Below are positions 48,901 through 61,843 of a stretch of 64,000 nucleotides of DNA, piece by piece. The notes under the pieces are model-generated. The model was given only the letters and a program-made list of their open reading frames with translations. It was not told the DNA's origin and made no database searches. Positions within the stretch are counted from its first letter, which is position 1. Each line of letters starts with the position of its first letter. Origin of the DNA: Chlorokybus atmophyticus (Eukaryota; Streptophyta; Chlorokybophyceae; Chlorokybales; Chlorokybaceae); NCBI GenBank assembly GCA_009103225.1, contig RHPI01002069.1:459378-523377 (forward strand), in the 5' to 3' direction. Position numbers and translations under genes: made by a program.

Positions 48901-49768
48901 ATGAGTTGTGGTAGTCCTTTGTTGAGGTTGCGGCGGCGAGGAGGCGGGACTCGAGGGAGGCGGCGGAGGCGCGCAGGGAGGCGAGCTGGGCGGACAGGGC
49001 TTGGACCTGAGCATTGTGTTGGTTTGATATGTGACGCTGCCAGCGATAGTGGTTGCTTGGCTTTGAGCAGCTGGGAGTCGACGCTGGTGATGTACACATG
49101 TATACATGGGTGCGTACATTTTCATGAGCGCGTACGCACCCACCGCGTATGTGTGTGTGCGTGCGCGTGTGCGCACGTGTGTACGTGCGTGAGTGTGCGC
49201 GAGCACGCGTGTGCGCACGTGTATGTGCGTGTGTGTATGCGCGCGTGCACACGCACATCTACATACACACATACACGCGTATGTGTCTGTATGTAGATGT
49301 GCGTGTGCGAGCGTGTGTACGTATCTGCGTGCCTGCGTGTGTTTGCGAGTGTGCGCACGTGTGTGCGTGCGTGCGGGTGCGCGAGCGCGCGCGGGGGCGC
49401 GTGTATATGCGTATATGTATGTGCGCGTGTATGCGTGTGTGTGTTCGCGTGTGCGTATGAGCATGTGTGTGTGTGTGTGTGTGTGTGCGTGCGTGCGTGG
49501 GTGGGTGGGTGGGTGGATGTCACTGGGCTTGGCCTCAAAACATACATGGGCCTGCGGTGTGCTGTTGTTCAACTTCATGTGGAATTCACACAACGTCGGT
49601 TGGCACCTCATCGCTGGCTCCCGGAGCAGCAGCCGCAGAGGCGGCCAATCCCCTGCTCCAGACCGCTGGTGACGTTCGCCTGGCCGTGCCGTCCTTCGCT
49701 CCATCACCTCCTCCACCTGCTCCTAGACCAGGACCAGGTCCAGGCGGCGCGACCACCCTGCGGGCCAT
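39052..49768 (-). CDS. Very large low-complexity protein, Sfi1/IQ-like cytoskeletal candidate
   Basis: Exon-like frames, all on the minus strand and separated by CA/GT-rich introns, run from about 49,768 ([16 protein letters not shown]) to 39,052 ([17 protein letters not shown]). Landmarks in transcript order: coiled-coil frame [22 protein letters not shown] motif [13 protein letters not shown] (about 48,450); Sfi1-like Trp/Arg-rich segments [61 protein letters not shown] and [39 protein letters not shown]; then acidic and Ser/Gln-rich stretches ([14 protein letters not shown]; poly-Gln near 40,920). Sfi1 repeats bind centrin at basal bodies and spindle poles, and IQ motifs bind calmodulin or centrin; a basal-body or cytoskeletal role is inference. 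It could be more than one gene. Two N gaps (42931, 46927) and a perfect 632-bp duplication make the middle unreliable. Confidence 0.42.
41665..42296. repeat. 632-bp direct repeat, copy A
   Basis: Identical, base for base as far as I can see, to 46295-46926, including introns. It holds the exon frame for [20 protein letters not shown] and [18 protein letters not shown]. The copies are 4,630 bases apart. Confidence 0.92.
42859..42930. repeat. (GT)36 microsatellite ending at an N
   Basis: A pure GT run of 72 bases, directly followed by a single N at 42931 and then ATGCGTGTGTGC. The run lies in an intron of the large minus-strand gene. Its true length is probably unresolved. Confidence 0.95.
42931..42931. 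other. Assembly gap (single N)
   Basis: An N at the end of the GT microsatellite marks an unresolved base or collapsed gap. Confidence 0.95.
46295..46926. repeat. 632-bp direct repeat, copy B, ending at an N
   Basis: This copy matches 41665-42296 and stops exactly at the N at 46927. That suggests a contig end joined by scaffolding rather than a true duplication. After the N the sequence becomes unique and encodes the minus-strand frame [20 protein letters not shown]. Confidence 0.92.
46927..46927. other. Assembly gap (single N)
   Basis: The N directly borders repeat copy B and breaks the minus-strand reading frame. Confidence 0.95.
49100..49520. repeat. GTGCGTGT/GTGTGT-rich low-complexity tract
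   Basis: About 420 bases of alternating GT/GC/GTGCGT words ending in a GTGGGTGG run. It lies near the 5' end of the large minus-strand gene, probably in an intron. All open frames here are Cys/Val or His/Thr repeats and not real proteins. Confidence 0.85.
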
Positions 49769-49844
49769 GTCCCCGCCGCCGTCACCGTGCCTGTCGCCAG
49801 CGCCAGCGCCCGTGGTGTAGGCAGGGTTAGTCCCTTGGAGCGGG

Positions 49845-49862
49845 AAACCCTAATTAGGGTTT
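49845..49862. promoter_or_regulatory. Palindromic double telobox
   Basis: AAACCCTAATTAGGGTTT is a perfect 18-base palindrome made of two face-to-face teloboxes. It lies about 80 bases before the proposed start codon of the large minus-strand gene, a typical promoter position. Confidence 0.45.
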
Positions 49863-51700
49863 GCAGGGGGCTGCGATCTCTCTCTCGCTCTCCTTCGGCC
49901 AAAAGGGGACATCACGTGATGCGCGGATATCACCCGGCATGCGAGTTATGTCGACGAGGTGTCAGACACAGCACGAAGTCCTGTGCGCAAGTGCGGGAGC
50001 GCACTTGGCCTTTCAAGCGTAACGCTGCAAGCATCACGCTTGAAAGCGTGCTTCTTCTCAAGCTGATGATGTCCCGGCACACTCGGTTGTACAGACCAGG
50101 GCGCTGCGGGCTTTGGACGCTGCCTCCGCCAGCAAGGCGTTACCGCCTGGGTGCTGCTCTGCAAGGTGACTTGAAGCTTGGTCGCTTGCTGGCCTGGATG
50201 CTTGGGTGCTTGTAGCTCCTCCAACATGCGCAATGCATCGTGCTCTGAGCTGGGTAGGATGTCCGCCTGATGACAACGTCATGGTGCAATGCAGGCTAAG
50301 GCTTTGCCTTCAGCTTGCTTGGGGCGGGTGCAGTTGCAGCAGGCGCCTGGGAGGCTTTGACGTTAGTCAGGCGCTGTTACTGACAGCGAACAAGACTCCC
50401 TTGTCTTGGTGCAATGGCATATGCCATGCTTTACAGCTCGATGTAGGTCCACGTGTTCGCATTTGCTGCCGACTGCATGCACGCTAACGAGTAGTGTATA
50501 TAGCTGCTTTCAAGGGCATGCTGCTTTGCTTGTGTCAACAAGTTGTTGAAGCACATGGGAGGTGCAAGGTAAACGGGCAGCCATGCAACAGTCAAGCCAA
50601 GCAGTCAAGCCAGGCAGCCAAGCTTGGTGAAGCGGACACTGCCTTCATAGGGTTTACCTGGCCAAGCCAGGATTCACTCAAGGCTGTAGTAAGCACCTTG
50701 TGTTCTGCAGTTAACAGCACAGGCATGGCTGTTGCGCAATTTGCTGCTTCGGCGCAAGCGCATGGCATCTCGCCTGCTGTTGAGGGCAACAACGGTGCTT
50801 CTTCCACAAGCTGCTTCATCAAGCACTCTGACCAGCCTCCAGGGCTGGGCGAGCTGCTTCACCTGCTGGAAGCAACTCACAGGTGCATGCACTTGGGTGG
50901 TGGTGAAGGCAGCGCACAGCTCTGTTGCAAGGTGCGTTAAGCCAGCGCTTCGTGTTGAGGGAGCTGCCTGGTAACTGCGTGTCTTGCTGATTACGTGCAT
51001 TCTGCAGGCGAACTGTTTGTAATACAAACCGAAAGCATCTGTCTGTTGCAATGCGCCACGTTTGTTAATGCCCGCCTTGAGAGCGGCAATTCCGCTGTGA
51101 TGTCATGCTCACAACGTACCGCAAGCTTGCCGCCCTGCTCAAGTCTTGCAAAATCTTGTGGCCTGGTAGTTTGCGTCTGACCGCTAAGTTTGCTTGCTAG
51201 GCAGCTGCCAATGCAGTATACATACCGTGTTGATATGGCTTGTTGACTGATTTGCCCGGTTGCAGAATAATGTGTAGTGAATTACACAACTATCTTGGAG
51301 GAGCTTGGAGGAATGGCAAACCAGCAGCTGAGGTGCCCCCACCCCCCCACCCCCCCACCCCACCCCACCACACGCGTGCACAGGCACACGCACACACACG
51401 TGGCGTTTGGCGAGGTTGTGTGCAACAACTTGCATTTTGGGAAGATGGTCCCAATTGTCGTGCCCTTGACAACGCTGGACGACTTGCGACCCAAACGACC
51501 CATTTAAATCTCCAATCGTACGGGTTGTTTCCCCGCGGTTCAGGTACAATCATGGCAGCATAGTGCAGAACCGTGCAGCTGCTCTTCTTACTGACAAGGC
51601 AATAACTGCTGTCTGCGTATTGTTTTGCTTTCAATACTTACGAGCAGTAATAGTGATGTTACAGACGTGCATAAAAGGCTGAGTAGCATCAACTGGTTGC
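49863..51700. other. Spacer with one long open frame of unknown nature
   Basis: A 148-codon plus-strand open frame at 50494-50940 (IGFTWPSQDSLKAVVSTLCS...) has balanced composition and could be exonic, but I recognise no family. CCCCCACCCC runs lie at 51334-51370. Nothing here supplies the missing N-terminal exons of the UBE2Q-like fragment downstream. Confidence 0.3.
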
Positions 51701-51711
51701 ATGCCACGCAG

Positions 51712-51984
51712 GTTTTGTAAGGGTCATGTCACTGTTGGAGGCAGCATCCGCATGGAGTCCTGGACGCGCACGGGCTGGACACCAGCCATGAAATTGGAGA
51801 GCCTGCTTGTTGAGGTTAGGAACCTTAGGGGTGACCCTATGTGTAAGTACTACTCATTTTTGATGTTTGGTTTTGCTTCTCACCTCACCTTGACTGCCTG
51901 TTGCAGATTTACTCGCACCTTGTGGAGGGCAGCGCCCGCCTAGACATCGCCAGCAGCCGTAAGTACAGCTTGGCTGAAGTTTAA
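51712..51984 (+). pseudogene. UBE2Q-like ubiquitin-conjugating enzyme fragment, catalytic Cys lost
   Basis: Two exons, about 51712-51814 and 51907-51984, read FCKGHVTVGGSIRMESWTRT, then TPAMKLESLLVE, then IYSHLVEGSARLDIASSRKY. This matches the catalytic end of UBE2Q-type E2 enzymes, where the block is GHVT-x-GG-x-x-CMELLT. The catalytic cysteine codon is CGC (Arg) here, one transition from TGC. The frame meets TAA at 51982-51984 after KYSLAEV, yet the following codons still read QAFRRVAAQHG, as the family continues. The N-terminal half of the UBC fold was not found upstream. Two lesions plus missing exons point to a decayed copy. An inactive E2 variant, or an intron beginning at GTAAGT inside SSRKY, is less likely. 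Confidence 0.68.
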
Positions 51985-53215
51985 CAGGCATTCCGGCGCG
52001 TGGCAGCGCAGCACGGTGACAAGCTTGTGCGCCGCGTGACAGACTGTTGTCTCTGTCTGAAGTCAGCAGCATTGCTTTGATAGAGCGGTGGCACGCCGCT
52101 GTACACATAATGGCATCTAGACCTGGGCGTTTAGGTTGTGACTCCTGTCAGTACTCATCCTTGCTGAAATTAATGTTTCGCAACCGATTACTTGTGTGCT
52201 GCACGTCTATTTTGTTGCACAGATTTGCTGATGGCTGCGTCTGCTTTAATGCATGAGGGGCGAGTTGCGACCTGCTTAGAACCTTGGCGTGCGTGTACAA
52301 CCCTTGCAAATAAGGCGACGATGCTGATTAGAGCCGCAACACAACTTCTCCAAAAGAACTGACATGCTCCCCATTGCCAGCAACTCATCTCAACTGCAGC
52401 CCAAGCACAAACCTTACAATGGTGTAGGGTGTGTGCGTCTTGTCACTGTGCATGCTGCTGACTATGCATGTCAGTATGAATGTGTCGTACTGTTGTGCGT
52501 TGTTTATACGACACCGCATTGCACTCTTTTTACACATTGTGAAACACACGAGCAAGGAGGATGTTGCACAGACAGTGCAAGCTTGACATAGGACTGTGCT
52601 GCATTACAGAACTGCGGCACCAACTTCCCTCTTGCGTGACAGCAACTGATCATGGTGCATCATGTTGTAAAGTTTGTGCTAAGCACCACCCCTGCCATCG
52701 ACACCTACAGACTAACTGTGTGATAAGTAGATTTTTCCTCTTGCATAAAAGCAGCTGATCATGGTGCATCATGTCGTAATCTTGTGTGCTAAGCACCACC
52801 CCTGCCATTGATGCCTACAGACTGACTGTGTGACGTGTAAAACGCGAGTTCAGCATTCACACCAACGCCAATCACTAGGGCTGACTGTAGTTGCAGTCAC
52901 ATATGCTACATGCCAGCATCCCCAGCAGTCGCTGATAAGCCATGCAGAGCATCTAAGACACGTCTTGACCAGCAAGCGCTTGTTGCGCTGCGGACCACCT
53001 GCTCTGTCACCGCCCATGCCATGTGTGCGCCAAGGTGTTGGCCACACACAACTGTGATCAGCACACAGCACTTATGCATACCTGTGCATACATGAGACCA
53101 CGCATGCAATCTGTCCGTGTACATCACACTGACATCTCACAGGTTTGAAACTGTTCTATCACACTCCTACACTACCCCGCTATGCCACGGCCAGCACCAG
53201 CTGCTAACAACATTT
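51985..53215. other. Spacer between UBE2Q fragment and alkenal reductase
   Basis: No gene was recognised except the decayed UBE2Q tail just after 51984. It includes the tandem repeat at 52627-52833. Confidence 0.4.
52627..52833. repeat. Tandem duplication, about 109-bp period
   Basis: Two copies of a unit with the words CTGATCATGGTGCATCATGT and GCTAAGCACCACCCCTGCCA (the second starts near 52736), with a few substitutions. Non-coding by inspection. Confidence 0.85.
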
Positions 53216-55181
<1,966 letters not shown>

Positions 55182-57053
55182 GTTGGTAATGCTGATGGTA
55201 TTCACAGGCAACAGTCCAGAAACTACTCAACCTGATGTATGCGCCGCGTGTATGAGAGTGTTTGACTGCGCGTGCAAGCTAACAATGGTGCTTGTAGCTG
55301 GCTAAGTATTGTTAGTTGGCTTCTGTCAGTATATGCAGCTGCAGTCAGCAAATGTGTTGATGGCGGCAGTGGTACTGGCGGCGGTGATGATGATGATGGC
55401 GGCGATGACGTGGCGGTCATGAGCTGGTGTTTCTAGAGAGCTGTGTACTGTACGCCACCGCTGTACAATGGTACCCAATGTACGTACCGGACTGACGGCG
55501 CTTTGGCTGCTGGGCCAGCAGTGGCACTGGTGCAGTGCCACTGCTGGCTGACTCTATTGTGCCGAAACGCAGCTCCGTACACTGTGTGTCTGGGCCTCCC
55601 ATCAACTGTCACCATAGGCTTTCCATGCGTACCAAGCAGACTGGCCATGGCCGAGCAGGGCATCATGGCCCGTAGATTATGGCATGGTTCATGGCTGTGT
55701 GCGCGGTACAGCCAGTGCGTATCGGTACCAAATGTACGCAGCCCTGCGTACCTGCGTCTCTGGCATGCACGGAGATCTGCTGACATGTACGGATGTGCCA
55801 GCTGCCGTCATGAAGGCTGCTTGAAACCAATGCTGATCAGTCAATGGAGATGGATTGAAGGTGTCATCTAGTGTAGCATGATGTTTGAGTTGTTTCGAAA
55901 GAAGGCCTAGGCCATAACGATAAATAAATAACAAAATTTACCGTCCAAACAAGGTCACATGCCAATTTGTGTATCTGCATTGGCATGTTATTAACGAGGC
56001 ATGCGCAACGATAATTGCTTTTAAATATGATAAACTTATGGATTCATTACGAATGTATGTGAGGCTTTTATTGAAGGACGAACTATATGTGTTAAATTGA
56101 CATTGTTACCACAGAGTATAAGACATAATTGTTACATTGCAGGATTCTGCATTAGCAATAGGTGATAAGAAAATATTGATGATGTATAGATATAAAGAAG
56201 ATGTGAAAATGAAGCGATTGCATTAAATGCTTCAACACCAATTTAATTATAGGTCGTTGCATAATGAGTTTGCACATCACAGTTAGACATCGCAAAATAA
56301 CATGAACATGTGTATTAGAGTATGACTGACATGGTAATACACAAGACACTTGAATAATTTAGCCCACATTGCACAACCAAGGTTGCACATGCATTTCTTG
56401 CGTCTCTAATGGCGCGGGCAATGTTATAAATCAATACTAACTGCCTGATGTCCTTGCGGAAGCGCAGCGCAACAATCAAAGTGAGTCCAAAGCAACTTTC
56501 GTAACCAATCAATCATCCATCATTAGCAATGAAACAGCTGGCAATGCAAACAACAAATCAAGCTGTCAGGTATGGCTTGCCCCCTGGCATAGCTGTTTTT
56601 GTTGATAAAGCTGTTGTAGACGCACACAACAGTCATTACGCAAAAGCAGCGCCAGTGACTCGTCCATTGGGCTATTACAGTCAACAAACTTAGACAGCAC
56701 CGATAGCAGCCCATTGTGCAGCATGCCTATATGCTTGCGCTGGATTAAGTACTAGCGCCCGTGCTTCTTGATTGCCTTTGCTTGTTCCTTGCTACCACAT
56801 GGTACGCTGCACACAATGTATGCATCATGCAATGAATGCTTCTATTGTACAACCACTATAGTCGTTGCAAAAGATGGACCTGTGCGCTCCCAACCCTGAA
56901 CTGTACCTGTGCGCTCCCAACCCACTAGACCCCACTTTACAGTTGCTGAGAACCACAGTCACGTGCGCAGCGCACCTATGCTTCAACCCCTTGAAAACAA
57001 CACTACCACCTACTAACATTGCTACTCTGCCTACCTGAGTACTACCTGTCCGC
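55182..57053. other. Spacer with hairpin and AT-rich island
   Basis: It starts with the alkenal reductase promoter region, then GGC/GAT repeats (55374-55410) and the perfect hairpin at 55514-55548. From about 55,880 to 56,500 the sequence is strongly AT-rich without recognised exons. At 56878-56927 the sentence CCTGTGCGCTCCCAACCC is repeated twice. Confidence 0.4.
55514..55548. repeat. Perfect inverted repeat, 16-bp arms, 3-base loop
   Basis: GCCAGCAGTGGCACTG, then GTG, then CAGTGCCACTGCTGGC. The arms pair perfectly and would form a strong hairpin. It sits in a non-coding stretch with many GTAC words, so a small non-autonomous element or a structured RNA is possible; neither is shown. Confidence 0.85.
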
Positions 57054-58898
57054 TCATTGCAGCAAGTGCGAGTTGGCCTCCAGCCGCGCCTCCCTGCTTA
57101 CAGCATTGGTACGGCATACACATTGACATGCATGCATGCATGCATGAATGCATACAGTGATGCACACCCTCAATGCAGTATGTTACAAAAAGGCACTTAC
57201 ACATGATCTTGAGGCAGAGGAGCTGCCTCATACACAATGTTTTGGACAACAGCATCCCTTTTCAACTGCACGCAATCAAAAACAACATGGAATGCTATCA
57301 GCAAGAGCTGAGCCCTCAGACGAGCACACAAGAGACAATAAGGCAGACACTAAGTCACCTGTGTATACTCCCCTTTGAATCCAATGAAATGTATGCGCGT
57401 GCGCTCGCCATTCAATGACGTGGGGAAATAAAGCGTCACATTCGCAACGCCCTGAAACTTTGCATACCTGCAGTTGCACGCCCGTGTCTCATTTCAATTT
57501 TATACAGACACTCCCAAGAGACATAACCATGACACTGCAGAAGGTCTACAATACAACACCACACAGTAGACTTTGCACTTTGCCTTGTTGGGTACTCCAG
57601 GTCTCCTCGCGCGTTTTCGGCCAACTCAAACTCCTGGCGCACAGCATGCATTACCATCAACATGTGTAATAGCAGAATGCAACACATAGTGTCGCTGTCA
57701 GGGGCATGTATAACACAAGCCAACCTGGACAGCTGGTGCTGCTGCAGCGTTGCCAAAATCCATGTCTTCCCTGTTGGTGAACCTGCGCACAGTACAGTTT
57801 CATGAGCACACAAGTGACACTAACATATGCAGTGTCACATACACTTTCATGCGGACGGGTGACGTGCCGTCCGTGCCGCCAATCACACATATCGACTTGA
57901 TCTTGACATCCACAGAGAACCTGATGTTGCAGTAGTTGACGAGTGTTCAAATGAGAGGTCTATCCTCTAAAGACAATGCACCTTGCAATATGCGTCTGAT
58001 CTACTTACGGAATGAAGATGAGCAGCTCAGGATCATCCTCATTGCTTTCACAACACTGCATACAGCAGTCTCTCAGAGTCATTACTCAACTGACTACGTC
58101 AATTGAGGAGAAAAGACAGTTGCAAGAGGTTGGTGGGTGTCATAAGCATTCACTGCTTAGTTGATTCACTCATTGTGTTAATCAACCATGAATTAGTGTA
58201 ACACGCGCACCCCAGCGGAGAAGTCCAGCCGCTCTTCCCACGACCTCAGCACGGTTTGCGCGCTACCCTCAGTAGCCTCGTTCAACGCGCGAACCTGCGA
58301 AACCCATCACACAAACAACCGTGAGCGTACGATAGGCAGCATGTAAGAGGACATTGCTCGTGTAGAGGCTGGTGTGCGAATGTGCTGTAGTGTACGTATG
58401 ATGATTGAGTACCATTGGCAAAAACCCATGACCAGCCGATTGGAGCACTCGTATGATTCAATCAAACACAACTGTTGGTGGTGGCGCAAACTACACATGC
58501 TGCACATGTAGTGACTGCCAAAATTGATGTTTGGAACGATAGAACACCCAAAAATAAGCATGCAAACCTCCAACGTTTTGTTTCCTTCTTTCCATCAACC
58601 TGCTGCAGCAGCAGCAAACGGCGTTCCGTCGCTGCCAGTGACAGGCACAGCCAAGCATGTGTGTGCACGGACATCCACACACGGCTGCACAATGCTTGTG
58701 TACCCTATTATATTTGTGCTCGGTGCTGCTCACAAGGCCAGCGCAGAGCATGCGTATGTGTGCCTGATTTCCACACATGCACATGCGGGAGCCTACCCGC
58801 GGCGTGTCCACTTGCTGGAAGAGCGACCACTCGGCGCCGCAGCTGTGCTCGGCGCACTCGTGATCGTGCAGGCACGCCGCCATGTGGCCGCCGCCCAC
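57054..58898 (-). CDS. PITHD1: PITH-domain protein, PITHD1 type
   Basis: Nine exons (58797-58898, 58211-58294, 58009-58055, 57843-57920, 57725-57782, 57584-57633, 57359-57467, 57201-57265, 57054-57096) give 211 residues, close to the animal and plant length. The PITH domain, also found at the end of thioredoxin-like proteins, is linked to the proteasome; PITHD1 itself has no clear enzyme activity. Visible blocks: GAEWSLFQQVDTPR, LRSWEERLD, ESNEDDPELLIFIPF, VKIKSICVIGGTDGTSP, EFELAENARGDLEYPTRYAK, VANVTLYFP, IHFIGFKGEYTQ, VYEAAPLPQDH. The N-terminus is His/Cys-rich (HDHECAEHSC), as in animal homologues. Intron 6 is GC-AG (AAG|GCAAAG, 57583-57582), since only that site rebuilds EYPTRYAKF. The last exon is short; stopping at 57197 instead would lose the final residues. 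It is divergent from the ATPase gene. Confidence 0.9.
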
Positions 58899-59449
58899 CG
58901 CCTCAACCGTCTATCAGGCTACAACCTCAGAACTAGCAGCAGCAATGCGCACACAAGTAAGTTGAGTGGCACAATCTCTCGTGTTGCCACGTGGCATGCA
59001 TGCAGAGCGTTGCGGCGGCGACGGCGGTCGGCGGCGGGGTCCGCCTGGACGGACGCCGCACAGGACAAAGCAGCACTGCAGGTAGCTTGCTTGCTTGCAT
59101 GCTTTGAGTGCTGTGCATGACTCTGGACTGGCAGCAGCAGCAGCAGCAGCAGCTTATTGTTCCAGCACAAGTGGTACACGCCTTTCAAGAGCAACTTTAC
59201 GTGCGATCTACTTTCTGTATGAGGCTCTTAGCACCAGCTTACGTTGCCTTGGTTGGTATCGCGTGTCTGCAAGCTCCTGCTGCTGCCGTCAACAGTACCG
59301 TTCAGTTACTACTGCACTGCAGTAGTCGCTGTCACTGCTGCTTGCAACTTGCATAGAGCATGCAGCAGTAGCGCGCAAGTAGTCTGTCTTTGTTCGCACT
59401 ATGCACGCTGCCCTAACAGCAGCACAAACACTCCAGCAAGTCGCTAGTA
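58899..59449. promoter_or_regulatory. Divergent promoter region (PITHD1 / P-loop ATPase)
   Basis: About 550 bases between divergent start codons, with a short CAG repeat at 59131-59152 and CTGCTG-rich sequence. Part of it may be 5' untranslated sequence of the ATPase gene. Confidence 0.4.
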
Positions 59450-61843
59450 GTGTTGCTGGCTAGTCCGGTAACTGAACTCACAGGGAGACAGCACACCAAC
59501 GCTTCTCTTGCAGGCTCGCACACGCAAGGAGCAACCACTACTCCTTTACAGTTGCACAGAAGGAGACGCAACACCTCAAGCATTGCCACTGCAGCACTTT
59601 GCTCACCCCAGCGCAAACAAGCATTGTGGAGTCATCACGCACGGCCGGCACGACTACCAACCGCGTGCTGTTTGCATGCAGCTTCAGAAGTTGAGACCAA
59701 ACAAGCTTCTGAAGCTTCCGAACGCCACAAACACCAAGAGAAAGAGCAAAACAAACATACAAGCCAACATGGGCGTCATCGCTCGCCACTCTCATCCCAC
59801 CCTTCAGTGCCTCCACTTCAAGGCCGAACCCGCGAGCTCCGTTTCCTCACCTCCCTGCTCTCTTCTCCATCAGCCGCTGCCTTCCTGCTGGTGACTGGTC
59901 CTCCGGGTGCCGGCAAGACGGCATTGCTGAAGAGCGGGCTGGTGGACATTGCGACGGCGGGCAACGACAGCTTCAAGGTGGCGCGCATTGACCTCAAGGC
60001 CAGGGATGTCGCATTCGATGAGGGGATGGCGGGAGCGCTTGAGGAAGCAATAGGGGTCTGGACTGTGGGCAAGGTGGGTCATTCAAGGTGCAAGGTGGAC
60101 ATGATGCATGTACACACTCTTAGCATGCTCGTATGCTAGTAGGCGTGCACGCGCACGCAAGTCATGCGCATGCGCGTGAGCGTCCGAATGCTTGTGTGCG
60201 TGTGTGTATTGTAAGTTACTTGAGTTGTACTTGTTTTGTCTGTTCAACAGGTGGCTCAGAGCACGCTGAAGTCGGCCGAGCGCAAGCTGCCACGTGTGCC
60301 GCAGGCACTGAAAGACTTCGTCGCAAAGCTTGCGAGCACTGCGACAAACTTCCTGCCGCCATTCTTTCGCGGTGCCGCCAAGTACCTTAACTCGATGATG
60401 CCACAGCCCCCTCCGCCCACAACCAATTCTGTTGCCGAGACGCTGAACGACTACCTGCGCACCATAAAGTGAGTAGCAGCAGAACCAACATAGTGGCTCA
60501 TGCCAAGTATGTTGGGTATGCTCACTCATTGTTGTGTTTGGGTCTTAAGGCAGAGGCCTGTGTTGGTGATTGACAATGCGCATCTGTTGCGGTTGTGGCC
60601 GAAGGAGAGCGAGAAGGGTCTCCACACCATCCTGCGGTTGCTCGAGAAGATAAGCGTGCAAGACAACGCTGCGCATGTTATTTTTGCAAGTGGAGATCCG
60701 TACTTTTACGAGTGGCTGCGCGCCCGTAAGCTTTTTTTTGCAAGCTGTTCCCTCAAGTCTTGTCGTATGTTTCGTTAGAGTCATCAAGCATTGTTTGCAC
60801 AAACACATGCAGGAGTGCCTGCTTTACAATATGAAGTGATCGGCGACCTACCATACGATGATGCGAAAGAGTTGTTTTTCACGGCCGCGCATAGGCACGA
60901 AGACATCTTTGTGACGGATGTGAGTGCACTCTGTTAAGTCCCTTATCAGAATCGCTGTTTCAAAGTATCTATGGTGTGACACATCTTGTAAGTTGCCAAA
61001 GAAGACTGCGAGAACAACAGTGCAAGTTCGTTTGTTTGTGTGCGGTGATCCAATGCGGAAGCGCGACTGACATGGGAATTGCTTGCAGGCTGACTGGCGC
61101 GCTGTTTATGAAGCATGTGGCACCAATCCCAAGGCGTTGCTGACCTGCTTGTCGTTAGCTAACGCATATCAAAGCCTTGATCAATGTAAGTTGGACGCAT
61201 GCGCATCTGTTCATTGCCTCATCACCGCCGGTGACTGCTGTCAACACTTGGCATGCATGCGCAGCTTTGCAGCACATGCTCATGCAAGCGGAGCAGCAAC
61301 TGGCATCCAGTTTGTGCCCCTCAGAGTTCAGCACCGAGCAGTGGTTCGCAAGCAATGAGTCGCCCTCACTGGGTTGGACCCGCCAGCATTGCTTGCAGGT
61401 ATGGTGCAAACACATAAGCAACATCTACTCTCAGGACTTCGTCCTGCACAACTTGTAACTCAGTGTGCGCATTCCTCATAGGCACAATCATGCGCACATC
61501 ACGGTAGTCACGGTACTTACAACTGCTACACATATTGCTTGTGAAACTGGTGTGTAACATATGGTGACTACGTTGCCAAAAGGTGTACAAGGCAATATTG
61601 AACGCCTCCGAGACGGGATTCTGTGTGCAAGAGCGCAAGCTCATAGAAAACATGGGTGGGGAGAAGCGCGAACGAGCAGTGCGCGCTATGGTGGCTTGCG
61701 GGCTGGTGTACAGAAGGTTGGGAGGGTCGTTCCTGGCATGCGACGTGCCACAGGAAGTCAACGTTGGCGGGAGCTTTATTACAATGGCACCAATGCAGCT
61801 TGCGGCGCTTAAGAAGATGCAGAAAGCACGGTTGATAGAATGA
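59450..61843 (+). CDS. P-loop ATPase (archaeal ATPase/STAND-like), possibly organelle-targeted
   Basis: Seven exons (59450-60073, 60251-60468, 60550-60725, 60813-60919, 61089-61185, 61265-61398, 61583-61843) keep one frame and would give 538 residues. Walker A is GPPGAGKT (150-157), preceded by GRTRELRFLTSLL. Walker B is VLVIDNAHLL (Asp289), followed by VIFASGDPYFYEWL. Later blocks are LPYDDAKELFFTAAH and EACGTNPKALLTCLSLA, and a winged-helix-like end (RERAVRAMVACGLVYRRLGGSFL). This order resembles archaeal-type ATPase domains found in plant and algal proteins of unknown role. The first about 120 residues are rich in Ser, Thr, Arg and Ala and could be a transit peptide, but the true ATG may be later or in another exon. 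All borders are GT-AG. Confidence 0.75.

Noticed and set aside
49122-49716. Long Cys/Val- or His/Thr-rich open frames on both strands
   Set aside because: They are translations of the GTGCGTGT low-complexity tract; codon content reflects the repeat only.
57436-57813. Minus-strand open frame with a P-loop-like motif (AGSPTGKT)
   Set aside because: It overlaps exons 5-7 of the PITH-domain gene in a different frame. The PITH exons give a continuous conserved protein, so the P-loop is a chance match.
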